NCBI GenBank assembly: GCA_002159155.1
Contig: LZRQ01000067.1
Span: 1-15,569 of the forward strand
Direction of reading: 5' to 3'
Origin: Firmicutes bacterium ZCTH02-B6
GTDB taxonomy: Bacteria > Bacillota > Limnochordia > Limnochordales > ZCTH02-B6
Length of the DNA stretch: 15,569 bases
Shown: in pieces, positions 6,085 through 12,355 of the stretch
Layout: each line of letters starts with the position of its first letter
How positions within the stretch are numbered: position 1 is the first letter of the stretch
The notes under the pieces: model-generated
The model's input: only the letters and a program-made list of their open reading frames with translations
Told to the model about the DNA's origin: nothing
Database searches by the model: none
Translations under genes and position numbers: made by a program

Positions 6085-7660
6085 CAGCCGACCACCGCCC
6101 GAGAAGCTCCGCTGCGTACATGGCCCGGAAGAGCAAGTCCTCCAGCTCCGCCGTGTCCAGGTGCTCGTAAGCCTCGATCAATCGGACCCGCAAATCCTCG
6201 AGGCTGGTCGCCTCGCGCACAACTTGCAGCAACGGCTCCAGCGTAGCGCCTATCACATCGGCGCCGGCCTGTGTGGCCGCCGTGGCCATGGCATCCACGG
6301 CCCGCTGCGCCTGCCGCGGGTTAGGCGGCGAATCTGCCAAGATCGCCCGGATGGCAGAGGGCCCAGGGGCGGGCGGGGCAGCTGGCGCCGGCGTCTTCAT
6401 GGGCAGCATGGAGGCTGTCGGCGGCACCAGGATGGCTTGGCCGGACTCCGGCTTCGGGATGCCAAAGCGCTCATACACATGCTCGGCCGACACCGGCAGG
6501 CCGACTTGTCCGATCAGGGTGGCGTACACCTCGGCCACCGGCTTCAAGTCCTCGGGCTGCTCGTAGTGGAACTTGATCCACGGCAGCCGGCGCAAGTGAT
6601 CCGGCCCGAAATTGAACAGCACCAGGGGCCGGATGAGGTAGACCCGAAGGGTCTCGGCCAGCGCCTTGCAGTCCGCCTCCACCAAGTCCTGGCGCACCTG
6701 GTTGTGCACCTGGGCGGCGGCGTAGCTGCCGGCGGTGCCGATTTCGCTGGTGAGCGTCTGGCCCAGCACCGCCTTGCTCATCTGCCGGTCGATGTACTCC
6801 ACCAGCTCCTGGAACGTGTTGGAGGAGGTGTTGATCTTGGGCTCGATAAACTCGATCTCCGTCGCCTTGCTGATGATGCCGGCGGCGTCGCTCCCAAGAT
6901 CCACCAGGGCCTGATACAGGGCCCGCTTGTCCTCCTCGTTGGCCGAAGCGTCGTACTTGCCCAGCCGCAGCGGCATGCCGAAGACCTCGGCGTAGCGCAC
7001 CCAGTCTTTGATGCCGAAGTTCTTAAACAGGTACATCCACGACAGCACCCGTGAGATGCCGGCGCGGCTGGCCAGCCCTGAACGGGCCTTGTACCGGTGG
7101 ACCACGAACTTGTGGGGCGGCAGCTCGATCCCGCGGATCTGGTCCTCGGTAATGAGCCGCAGCTCGCCCCGGTCGCCAAAGCGGAACCGCTTCTGGTGCA
7201 CCCAGTTAAGGGCCGCCGGATACGCCCGCTTGCCCTCGACCTGCCAGATGATCTCCAGCACCGAGAAGCCCTTGCCCAGGGCGTCCAGCAGGTCCAGCAA
7301 GTTGTCCTCGAAGCCCTCCAGGTTGTGCAGCACGTCGGCGACAAAGTCGGCGATGCGCTGGTCCTCGGCGTCGGAGCTGAAGGGCAAGACCTCCCAGTCC
7401 AGCCCCAGCACCGCGTTCTTGCGGTTCTGCAGCAGGGAGAAGAGATGCGGGTCCTTCTCCTCCATTTCCTCGAAGAGCTCCGCCTGCCGGTAAACGTCGC
7501 CCGCATCGGCCTCCCGCAGGATGGCCGCCAGCTTAGCCGGGGTCAAGCCGGACGACGGATACGAGGACCACTTGTCCCGGACGGAGGCCACGGCCAGGAC
7601 GTCGGTGATGGGCCTACGCTCAGTGGAGATAGGGCGTCCGTACTGATCGACCAGCGCCAT
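6077..7660 (-). CDS. Portal protein, DUF935 / Mu gp29 family
   Basis: The product is 527 residues, a normal portal length. Family features include the opening GRPISTERRPIT, GLTPAKLAAILREADAGDV, the EMEEKDPHLFSLLQNRK motif (about residues 67-83), LGLDWEVLPF, KGFSVLEIIW, PPHKFVVHRYKARSG, and the GIKDWVRYAEVFGMPLRLGK stretch. The C-terminal 100 or so residues are alanine-proline rich, then helical (EDLRVRLIEAYEHLDTAELE). The portal is the twelve-subunit ring at one capsid vertex through which DNA is pumped and to which the connector and tail attach. The ATG at 7660 is preceded by AAGGGGGG, and it overlaps the large terminase stop by one base (TGATG). A longer frame to 7684 lacks support. Confidence 0.94.
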   Translation of the reverse strand: MALVDQYGRPISTERRPITDVLAVASVRDKWSSYPSSGLTPAKLAAILREADAGDVYRQAELFEEMEEKDPHLFSLLQNRKNAVLGLDWEVLPFSSDAEDQRIADFVADVLHNLEGFEDNLLDLLDALGKGFSVLEIIWQVEGKRAYPAALNWVHQKRFRFGDRGELRLITEDQIRGIELPPHKFVVHRYKARSGLASRAGISRVLSWMYLFKNFGIKDWVRYAEVFGMPLRLGKYDASANEEDKRALYQALVDLGSDAAGIISKATEIEFIEPKINTSSNTFQELVEYIDRQMSKAVLGQTLTSEIGTAGSYAAAQVHNQVRQDLVEADCKALAETLRVYLIRPLVLFNFGPDHLRRLPWIKFHYEQPEDLKPVAEVYATLIGQVGLPVSAEHVYERFGIPKPESGQAILVPPTASMLPMKTPAPAAPPAPGPSAIRAILADSPPNPRQAQRAVDAMATAATQAGADVIGATLEPLLQVVREATSLEDLRVRLIEAYEHLDTAELEDLLFRAMYAAELLGRWSADA

Positions 7661-9033
7661 CACCAGGCCCCCCTTCCGGACCACACAGGGTCACGAGCCG
7701 GCCGGCCGTGAACGCCGGCGGGCACCCCGGCCACACCTCCGCTGGGGAGGAACCGGCGCCGAATCACGCTTTCATACTCCACCGGCTGGTAGGGCACGTC
7801 GGCCGCATGCACCGCCAGAGCCAACGCCCAGAAGTAGTCAGCGTGGCCGTCCTGAGTCCGCTCCGCGACATAACGCACCCGCCCCGACGCGCTGGTGACC
7901 TTGCGTACCGAGTTTAGGTCCCGGCGGATCCGGTCGTCGTGCGGGATGCGCAGTAGCCGGTCCTCGGCCTTCCGGTACAGACTCAAGGCCATCTCCGCTT
8001 TCGTCGCCTCCGTGAAGGTGACGGGCTCCACCCGGTAGGTGCCAAACGCCTCCACGGCCTCCTCGGCCAGCTGCATGCCGATACCTGTCTCGTCGATGCA
8101 GCACCGCCGCAGCCGGGGCAGGGAGAGCAGCGAGTAGAGCTGTTCCCGCTGCACACGGAACGGCGCCCTGTGCAGCGGGATGACGGCCCGCGTCCACAGG
8201 ACATCCCCGACGAGCTCCTGCAGCCACAGGACCGTAAGGTCCCGCTTGCGGCCGATGTCCACGCCCAGGTACAGATCACCAATCGGTTCGAATGGCTCGG
8301 GCAGGTCCAGGCTGGCCCGGTCGTCCTCCAGGGCGTTGATCATCTCGTAGGTGAGCAGGGCGCCGCCTTCATCCAGAAACACGCAGCAGTATTCCTGCAG
8401 CCAGTCGTCTTCGGACTCCACGCCGGCCCGCAGCTCCTCAATGTCCACATCCATGCCCTGCGCCTTGGCGGTGTAGATGTCCACCTCGTGCTTGGACCAA
8501 ATGCCCGACTGGTCCATCCACAAGTCGTAGAACTTGCCCGCCTTGCCGTTGGGCGTGGAGATGACCCGGATCTTGTATCCCCGGGTGATCGTCGGGTATA
8601 GGGCCGTCCAAATCTTGCGACTGTCCGCATGGAAGGCGAACTCATCCAGCACCACGTTTCCGCTGAAACCCCGGGCGGTGTCCGGGTTCGCCGGCAGGCC
8701 GATGACCCGGGAGCCGTTGGGGTAGCGCACCTCAAGCTGTTTGATGTCCCGGTCGTCGATGCGGAAGGTGGTCTCCAGCTCCTCGCAGGCGACACCGATG
8801 GCCCGCGAATGCATGGCCACCTTCTCCATGAGTTCCTTGCTCTGGCGCTCGCCGCGGGAAAGCAGCACCCAGGTGGTCTTCTGCTCGACCGCGTCCAGCA
8901 CAACCTCCAGGGCCACGGCGAAGCTAAAGCCCGTTTGACGCGCTTTCAAAGCGATCTTGAACCGGCTTTTATCGTTCACCCAGGCCTGCTGGTATTCAGT
9001 TAGCTGAATTGCCGGGGCGGTCAACGATGCCAT
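7660..9033 (-). CDS. Terminase large subunit, Mu gp28 family
   Basis: The product is 457 residues. The ATPase domain has a Walker A variant, KARQTGFS (residues 30-37), and a Walker B, NVVLDEF (126-132), with Glu131 as the catalytic residue; the ISTPNG at 158-163 fits the coupling motif. The RNase H-like nuclease has acidic residues in YLGVDIG (Asp259), CCIDETG (Asp314) and DGHADYF (Asp399). The enzyme cuts the phage DNA and drives it into the head. Mu-like phages package by headful from inserted copies and so carry flanking host DNA. The last 30 or so residues are glycine-proline-arginine rich. The ATG follows AAGGAG by 7 bases, and the gene overlaps the small terminase gene by 38 bases. Confidence 0.95.
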   Translation of the reverse strand: MASLTAPAIQLTEYQQAWVNDKSRFKIALKARQTGFSFAVALEVVLDAVEQKTTWVLLSRGERQSKELMEKVAMHSRAIGVACEELETTFRIDDRDIKQLEVRYPNGSRVIGLPANPDTARGFSGNVVLDEFAFHADSRKIWTALYPTITRGYKIRVISTPNGKAGKFYDLWMDQSGIWSKHEVDIYTAKAQGMDVDIEELRAGVESEDDWLQEYCCVFLDEGGALLTYEMINALEDDRASLDLPEPFEPIGDLYLGVDIGRKRDLTVLWLQELVGDVLWTRAVIPLHRAPFRVQREQLYSLLSLPRLRRCCIDETGIGMQLAEEAVEAFGTYRVEPVTFTEATKAEMALSLYRKAEDRLLRIPHDDRIRRDLNSVRKVTSASGRVRYVAERTQDGHADYFWALALAVHAADVPYQPVEYESVIRRRFLPSGGVAGVPAGVHGRPARDPVWSGRGAW

Positions 9034-9544
9034 AGATCTGCTCCTTGATGATGCGCAGCGTCTCTGGATCGAGGCCCTTCTGCTTGGCAGTCTCCTCGAT
9101 CGCCTGCACCGCTCGGTCCACCTTCTGCCGGTACTCCAGCTTGAGGCGCTCCCTGGCCACGCCAGCCTTCTCCAGATGGGGCAAGACCTTCAACAGGTCC
9201 GTGATGCGGGCGCCGGTCAAGTCATCCACCTGCAGCAGCGTCTCGATAATCAGCTGCGTGGCCAGCTGGTTGGCCGCCTCGCTCAGCTCGGTGGCCGGCG
9301 CGTCCGGGGCCGCCTCCACGATGGCCCGCGCCTTCATCTGGGTCGCCTTCAGCGCCTCCAGTCGCGCCAGGAAGTCCTTGCCGTAGCGCCCGATGGCGGA
9401 CTTGGACACCGGCTGCCCCTGCTGATTGAGCCAGTCGGCCAACTCCCGGTACGTCCAACCGTCAACAAGCTTCTTGTTGATAGCCTCGACCAGCTCAGGA
9501 GGCAACGAATCAACTTTGAAGTGCTTGCGACGGCGGCGAGACAT
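8996..9544 (-). CDS. Terminase small subunit, DUF3486 / Mu gp27 family
   Basis: The product is 182 residues. A basic start (MSRRRRKHFKVDSLP) leads into a DNA-binding helix-turn-helix: LVEAINKKLVDGWTYREL, then NQQGQPVSKSAIGRYGKDF (about residues 41-59). The rest is long helices (ELSEAANQLATQLIIETLL, then coiled segments through VDRAVQAIEETAKQKG). This is the DUF3486 pattern, and the position directly before gp28 is conserved. The small subunit recognises the packaging start and regulates the large subunit. The ATG at 9544 overlaps the stop of the preceding gene by one base; a GTG one codon earlier is possible. There is no strong ribosome site, so translation probably depends on the upstream gene. 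Confidence 0.9.
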   Translation of the reverse strand: MSRRRRKHFKVDSLPPELVEAINKKLVDGWTYRELADWLNQQGQPVSKSAIGRYGKDFLARLEALKATQMKARAIVEAAPDAPATELSEAANQLATQLIIETLLQVDDLTGARITDLLKVLPHLEKAGVARERLKLEYRQKVDRAVQAIEETAKQKGLDPETLRIIKEQIYGIVDRPGNSAN

Positions 9545-9852
9545 CACGCACCGGCCCCCGTAAAGACGCCTGGATCCGGCGGGATGTTGCCCTCAAGCAG
9601 GTCTTTGCCCTTGGCCGTAAGCTTTGCGATGCGACGGGAGATGCCCACGTCGGGCAGCCGGATCTCGTGGGTCTCGACGTAGCCCTTCTCCTCCAGGTAG
9701 TCGATGTACCCGGCCACCACGGCCGGCGTCACCTGGTACTCCATGTCGCCCAGCGTCAGGCCGATGACGGTCAGAGCCACCCCTTCGGGGTAGCTGAAAT
9801 CGAGAATCTTTAGGATACGCCCGCGAATCTCCCGGGCCTCATGGCGCTTCAC
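9544..9852 (-). CDS. Winged-helix protein preceding the terminase genes
   Basis: The product is 102 residues, taking the GTG at 9852 as the start. The sequence reads as a winged helix: EIRGRILKILDFSYPEGVAL (helix 1), TVIGLTLGDMEYQVTPAVV (helix 2 and turn), AGYIDYLEEKGYVETHEI (recognition helix and wing), ISRRIAKLTAKGKDLLEG (wing and final helix). The end, NIPPDPGVFTG, is short and flexible. This resembles ArsR/PadR-like phage proteins that occur just ahead of gp27 in other Mu-like prophages, though I cannot name a Pfam family with certainty. It may bind DNA in packaging or late control. The start is uncertain: GTG codons lie at 9852, 9861 and 9864, and the nearest purine-rich site favours 9852. 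Confidence 0.68.
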   Translation of the reverse strand: MKRHEAREIRGRILKILDFSYPEGVALTVIGLTLGDMEYQVTPAVVAGYIDYLEEKGYVETHEIRLPDVGISRRIAKLTAKGKDLLEGNIPPDPGVFTGAGA

Positions 9853-10180
9853 GGCTACCACCACTCCCCACGAGCTTGGCCACGTTCTGGCTGAGGGTCG
9901 CGATGTCGGAGCCCATCCGGTCCAGCTTGTGATCAAGGACCGAAATGCTCCTGATGAAGTCCTCCCTCAGGACGTAGCGGTGGGGGGCAGACGCCTTAAA
10001 CTGGGCCAGATCCTCCCGTACCGCCTGGATCTCCGCTCGCTGCTCCTGCAGCCGTTCCTTGATGTTGTCCCGGACCTCTTTCACACTCATGGTCAGAAAC
10101 GTCATCATGATGCCGAGGCCGAAGTTAATGATGGCCAGGGCCACCTTGTAGCCGTCGAGGCCCACATCCCCCAGGTTCAC
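9839..10180 (-). CDS. Membrane-anchored coiled-coil protein, DUF2730-like
   Basis: The product is 113 residues from a GTG overlapping the stop of the preceding gene (GTGA). One transmembrane helix is visible (YKVALAIINFGLGIMMTFLT, about residues 11-30). It is followed by a coiled coil (VKEVRDNIKERLQEQRAEIQ, continuing to about residue 60), a loop with RYVLREDFIRSI, and a second helix (LDHKLDRMGSDIATLSQNV). The combination of one helix and coiled coil between the lysis genes and the terminase genes is that of DUF2730 proteins such as Mu gp25. A spanin-like or lysis accessory role is conceivable but unproven. The family call is by layout and position. Confidence 0.6.
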   Translation of the reverse strand: MNLGDVGLDGYKVALAIINFGLGIMMTFLTMSVKEVRDNIKERLQEQRAEIQAVREDLAQFKASAPHRYVLREDFIRSISVLDHKLDRMGSDIATLSQNVAKLVGSGGSREAP

Positions 10181-10554
10181 GGCCGGCCACCCCCCGGAAA
10201 TCGGAACGTGACCGCCACGTAGGGGAAGCTGGCGGTGCCCCAGCTCAGCCCGACGCGGTAGCCGACCGATGCGTACACGCCCGAGATGAAAGGCCAATAG
10301 TAGGTGGCGGACACATCCAGCACGTCCCCGCGTCGGGGGTTGTTTTCAAGCAAAAGCGTGAAAAACAGGTCCTCGCTGTAGCTGTAGTCGAGGGCCCAAA
10401 TTCGGACCCGGTTGGGGCCCTCCGGCCACTCCCACATGACCGTAATGCTGCCGGCCCACTCGCCGGCGTGGGCGGGGCCCGCCATCGCCAGGGAAAAGAA
10501 CAGGGCGATGACGCCTATCAGAATCAGAGCCCGCGTCCTCGTCGTTGTCCGCAC
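10177..10554 (-). CDS. Exported protein of unknown function in the lysis cassette
   Basis: The product is 125 residues. It has a classic signal peptide: a basic start (RTTTRTR), a hydrophobic core (ALILIGVIALFFSLAMAG) and a probable cleavage site after AHA at residue 30. The mature part of about 95 residues is made of alternating polar and aromatic or aliphatic residues: SITVMWEW, RVRIWALDYSYS, LDVSATYYW, VYASVGYRVGLSW and finally YVAVTFRF. That alternation is what beta-sheet or small beta-barrel proteins look like. I recognise no family. The GTG start has an excellent ribosome site, GGAGGTGA, 6 bases upstream. An 86-base structured gap separates it from the holin-like gene, and its stop overlaps the next gene by 4 bases. 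It could be a lysis accessory or an exported lysogenic factor. Confidence 0.75.
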   Translation of the reverse strand: MRTTTRTRALILIGVIALFFSLAMAGPAHAGEWAGSITVMWEWPEGPNRVRIWALDYSYSEDLFFTLLLENNPRRGDVLDVSATYYWPFISGVYASVGYRVGLSWGTASFPYVAVTFRFPGGGRP

Positions 10555-10572
10555 CCTGCGTCACCTCCGCAA

Positions 10573-10586
10573 ACGCCGGAGGGCGT
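10573..10586 (-). other. Small hairpin just before the ribosome site of the exported-protein gene
   Basis: ACGCC and GGCGT form a 5-base-pair stem with a 4-base loop, ending a few bases upstream of the GGAGGTGA ribosome site. It could modulate translation, but such short GC stems also arise by chance. Confidence 0.3.
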
Positions 10587-10596
10587 CCCGCACATG

Positions 10597-10641
10597 GGGG
10601 CGCTCCCGTGGGTCCAGCGGACCCGGCTGCAAGAGCGCCCC
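10597..10641 (-). other. Large two-part hairpin between the holin-like and exported-protein genes
   Basis: The outer arms GGGGCGCTC and GAGCGCCCC pair perfectly over 9 bases. Within them GGGTCC and GGACCC form a second perfect 6-base-pair stem with a 3-base loop. The structure begins at the last base of the holin-like stop codon (TAG). No T-run follows on the minus strand, so it is not a canonical terminator; an mRNA processing, stability or attenuation element is more likely. Confidence 0.5.
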
Positions 10642-10982
10642 TAAGACCCCCCCAAGGCTCCCGCGCTGCTATGCTCGCGCGCCACCTGTTTCTCCATAGC
10701 CTCGACAGCCTTGGCACGGTCCTGTGCGCTCGGGTCGCGCCCAAAGCGCTTGCGGAACTCCTCTACAAAATGGTCCATGAAGGGCTTGAGCTTCTCGTGA
10801 CCCCGGAGCCCCTTCAGCAGGCCCTCGCGCTCGGCGTACTGGTACGCTTCCAGGCCCAGCCCCACCACGTGCCTGGCCCACCAGAACTGGCGCGCCAGAA
10901 AGCCGATGATGGTCACAATGACCACGGACAACCCGACCTGCACCGGTTCCAGTTCCAACAGGCTCAGGATGAACTCCCACAT
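10641..10982 (-). CDS. Holin-like membrane protein
   Basis: The product is 113 residues with one strong transmembrane helix near the N-terminus (VQVGLSVVIVTIIGFLARQF, about residues 14-33). After it come a short aromatic stretch (FWWARHVVGLGLEAYQYAE) and a charged helical tail ending in QDRAKAVEAMEKQVA. This layout, one N-terminal helix then an amphipathic domain with a regular lysine and glutamate pattern, resembles LL-H-type holins of Gram-positive phages. It lies immediately after the endolysin gene, the normal partner of a holin, which permeabilises the membrane and releases the endolysin at the end of infection. The ATG follows GAGGGAAGG. No second helix is obvious, and a non-holin membrane role cannot be excluded. 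Confidence 0.55.
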   Translation of the reverse strand: MWEFILSLLELEPVQVGLSVVIVTIIGFLARQFWWARHVVGLGLEAYQYAEREGLLKGLRGHEKLKPFMDHFVEEFRKRFGRDPSAQDRAKAVEAMEKQVAREHSSAGALGGS

Positions 10983-10998
10983 ATGCCTTCCCTCGCTT

Positions 10999-11511
10999 TC
11001 AGGCGTAAGCCCGATTCAGCCACCCCAAGAGGAACGGGCGCAGGTCGTTGCGGGCTCGCGCCAGCTGGTAGTAATACTCCGCTGCGTGCCAGCGGATGGT
11101 TTGCAGTAGCCGCACCGGATCGCACTGGTTGGTCGCCGCCAGTGTCTTGCTGCCGACGATCCCATCCACCTTAAGGCGGGAGCCGTCCAGCCAGTTCACG
11201 GCCCGCTGCAGGATCCGGTTCGCATTGACGGCGCCCACGTTCACCGCCAGATCGAAGACCTTTGTGCTGACGGCCGGGTCCTGGATCTCTGCGTACCGGT
11301 TGGGGCGCCAGTAGTGGTGGAAATAGATGTCCTTGGCCTGGTCCACCGTGAGGTTGATAATCCCCTCGCGGCCAAGGTGCGGGAACGCCCGGAGACTGAT
11401 TCCGTACTTGGTCACGCCTCCCGGGTCGTTCGGATGATCGACGAGTCCGCCCTCATGGCGGAGGACAGTCTCAACAGCTTCTTGGAATCGTGCGTCTGAC
11501 CGCCAGGGCAT
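10999..11511 (-). CDS. Endolysin, glycoside hydrolase family 108 (phage lysozyme)
   Basis: The product is 170 residues from the ATG at 11511. The GH108 catalytic motif is clear: VLRHEGGLVDHPNDPGGVTK (residues 16-35), with Glu20 as the catalytic acid, followed by YGISLRAF. The C-terminal half (FDLAVNVGAVNANRILQRA, then VDGIVGSKTLAA) is the PG_binding_3 type that accompanies GH108 enzymes. It cuts the glycan chains of peptidoglycan for lysis. There is no signal peptide, so release depends on a holin. GGGAG lies 7 bases before the chosen ATG. A longer frame reaching 11559 would begin inside the terminator stem and is rejected. The gene is the first after the early-region terminator, as in Mu, where the lysozyme gene opens the late region. 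Confidence 0.93.
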   Translation of the reverse strand: MPWRSDARFQEAVETVLRHEGGLVDHPNDPGGVTKYGISLRAFPHLGREGIINLTVDQAKDIYFHHYWRPNRYAEIQDPAVSTKVFDLAVNVGAVNANRILQRAVNWLDGSRLKVDGIVGSKTLAATNQCDPVRLLQTIRWHAAEYYYQLARARNDLRPFLLGWLNRAYA

Positions 11512-11527
11512 ACCGGAACTCCCAACC

Positions 11528-11554
11528 AAAAAACGCTCCCTTTGTCGGGAGCGT
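11528..11554 (-). terminator. Intrinsic terminator between Mor and the endolysin
   Basis: On the minus strand ACGCTCCC, a 6-base loop (GACAAA), and GGGAGCGT form a perfect 8-base-pair stem running straight into a run of six T. This is a textbook factor-independent terminator reading leftward, and it ends transcripts coming from the early region. On the plus strand no T-run follows, so it is one-directional. Only 16 bases separate it from the endolysin ATG. Confidence 0.9.
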
Positions 11555-11558
11555 ATCA
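11541..11558 (-). promoter_or_regulatory. Candidate late promoter: extended -10 overlapping the terminator
   Basis: The minus strand reads TGATACGCT at 11558-11550. This can be read as an extended -10 (TG, one base, then TACGCT), matching the consensus T, A and final T. No -35 is visible, as expected for an activator-dependent promoter. Transcription would begin near 11543, in the terminator loop, so the new transcript would lack the 5' stem arm and escape termination. This is a weak motif and is inferred from the need for a late promoter here. Confidence 0.3.
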
Positions 11559-11585
11559 TCTGGCGGGGGCGCCGGTCTTGTGAGG

Positions 11586-11600
11586 CCCGTCGTGGACGGG
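11586..11600. promoter_or_regulatory. Short perfect dyad, candidate Mor-type activator site
   Basis: CCCGTC and GACGGG are perfect inverted repeats around a 3-base centre, three bases after the Mor stop codon. The dyad lies about 50 bases upstream of the candidate late start. In Mu, Mor binds a dyad centred about 43 bases before the start of the middle promoter. It could alternatively be a simple mRNA hairpin at the end of the mor gene. Confidence 0.35.
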
Positions 11601-11603
11601 TTT

Positions 11604-11909
11604 CTAGGAGGATTGGGGGAATAGCGGAAGCTGATCGGGGTGGTTCTCTTCGCTGATGATCTCCCGAATCCGTCGGTCGCTGAGACCGTACCGGCGGGCC
11701 AGTTCCTGGATGGTGTACCCGTCTTTATACTCCGCCCGGATCCGCTCGTCCCGCAGCCGAGCCGACAGCCGGTCCAGCTTGGGGAAGTACAGGCTGAGCC
11801 CACCGAATTCCTCGGCGATGGCCATGGTGGCCTCCATTCCCACCAGCCGGACCAGCGTCTGGTACGGCTCGGGCAGCTCTTCTGCAGAAACGTCTCGCAT
11901 CCACTCCAT
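11604..11909 (-). CDS. Mor-family transcription activator
   Basis: The product is 101 residues. The family core runs from PEPYQTLVRLVGMEATMAIA (about residues 14-33) through EEFGGLSLYFPKLDRL (the dimerisation strand) to a helix-turn-helix: IRAEYKDGYTIQELARRYGL, then SDRRIREII (about 58-85). This matches the Mor/C family of phage Mu. Mor binds a dyad upstream of the middle promoter and recruits RNA polymerase; C does the same at late promoters. Here only one such gene is present. The ATG at 11909 follows GAGGTGAT by 5 to 6 bases; a GTG three codons upstream overlaps that site and is less likely. It is the last early gene and is followed by a dyad and a strong terminator. Confidence 0.9.
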   Translation of the reverse strand: MEWMRDVSAEELPEPYQTLVRLVGMEATMAIAEEFGGLSLYFPKLDRLSARLRDERIRAEYKDGYTIQELARRYGLSDRRIREIISEENHPDQLPLFPQSS

Positions 11910-11922
11910 GGCCATCACCTCG

Positions 11923-12354
11923 CTACCGGTCTTCGGCGGCGCCGCGTCCCGTCCGTTCGCTGTAACCCCGGGCCACCATCTGCTTGAGCGCCTCGATCAC
12001 CTTGTTGGCCTGCGCCCTGGTCTGCGGCCACGGCACGCCGCAGACGCGGCGGCTGAATCCCATCTGCCGCCGGGGGTCCGTCCAACCCAGCGCCGCGTAC
12101 AACTCGGCAATCTTCGCCTGCTGCCGCGGCGTGATGGTCCCGCCCGGCTGCGGGCGCTCGGCGGGCTGCGTGCGCTTGCGCCGGAATCCCAGCTTGCGAA
12201 ACCGCTTCATCACCCGTTCAAAGCCCTTGTAATCGAGCTCTGAAGCAGACGACACCCCGGCCTCCTGCATGAGAATCTCCCGGTACAGGTCGTCATCCAG
12301 ACCGAGCTGGTTCTTTGCCACATGCACCAGCGCCTTCTGCCCCCGCGTCAGCAC
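11923..12354 (-). CDS. GemA / Mu gp16 family regulatory protein (DUF1018)
   Basis: The product is 143 residues from a GTG start. It shows the DUF1018 pattern: an N-terminal helix pair with GQKALVHVAKNQLGLDDDLY (about residues 5-24), REILMQEAGVSSASELDYKG, FERVMKRFRKLGF, a basic linker, then TPRQQAKIAELYAALGWTDP and the C-terminal QANKVIEALKQMVAR. In Mu, gp16 (GemA) is a semi-essential early protein reported to affect host gene expression and DNA supercoiling. It sits directly before mor in Mu, as here. GGGAGGTG lies about 7 bases before the start, and the gene begins one base after the stop of the preceding gene. Longer frames upstream overlap that gene and are rejected. Confidence 0.87.
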   Translation of the reverse strand: MLTRGQKALVHVAKNQLGLDDDLYREILMQEAGVSSASELDYKGFERVMKRFRKLGFRRKRTQPAERPQPGGTITPRQQAKIAELYAALGWTDPRRQMGFSRRVCGVPWPQTRAQANKVIEALKQMVARGYSERTGRGAAEDR

Positions 12355-12355
12355 C

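Noticed and set aside
5855..7054. Long open frame on the plus strand (399 codons), and similar long plus-strand frames at 1418-2278, 3126-3836 and 4270-5205
   Set aside because: All lie opposite well-identified phage genes. Long antisense frames are expected in high-GC coding DNA, and their translations are low-complexity and match no family.
10597..10641. The large hairpin after the holin-like gene as an intrinsic terminator
   Set aside because: There is no T-run on the minus strand after the stem, so I list it as a structured element only.
11512..11559. Upstream extension of the endolysin to the ATG at 11559
   Set aside because: The extra 16 residues are encoded by the terminator stem and T-run, and a good ribosome site precedes the ATG at 11511.
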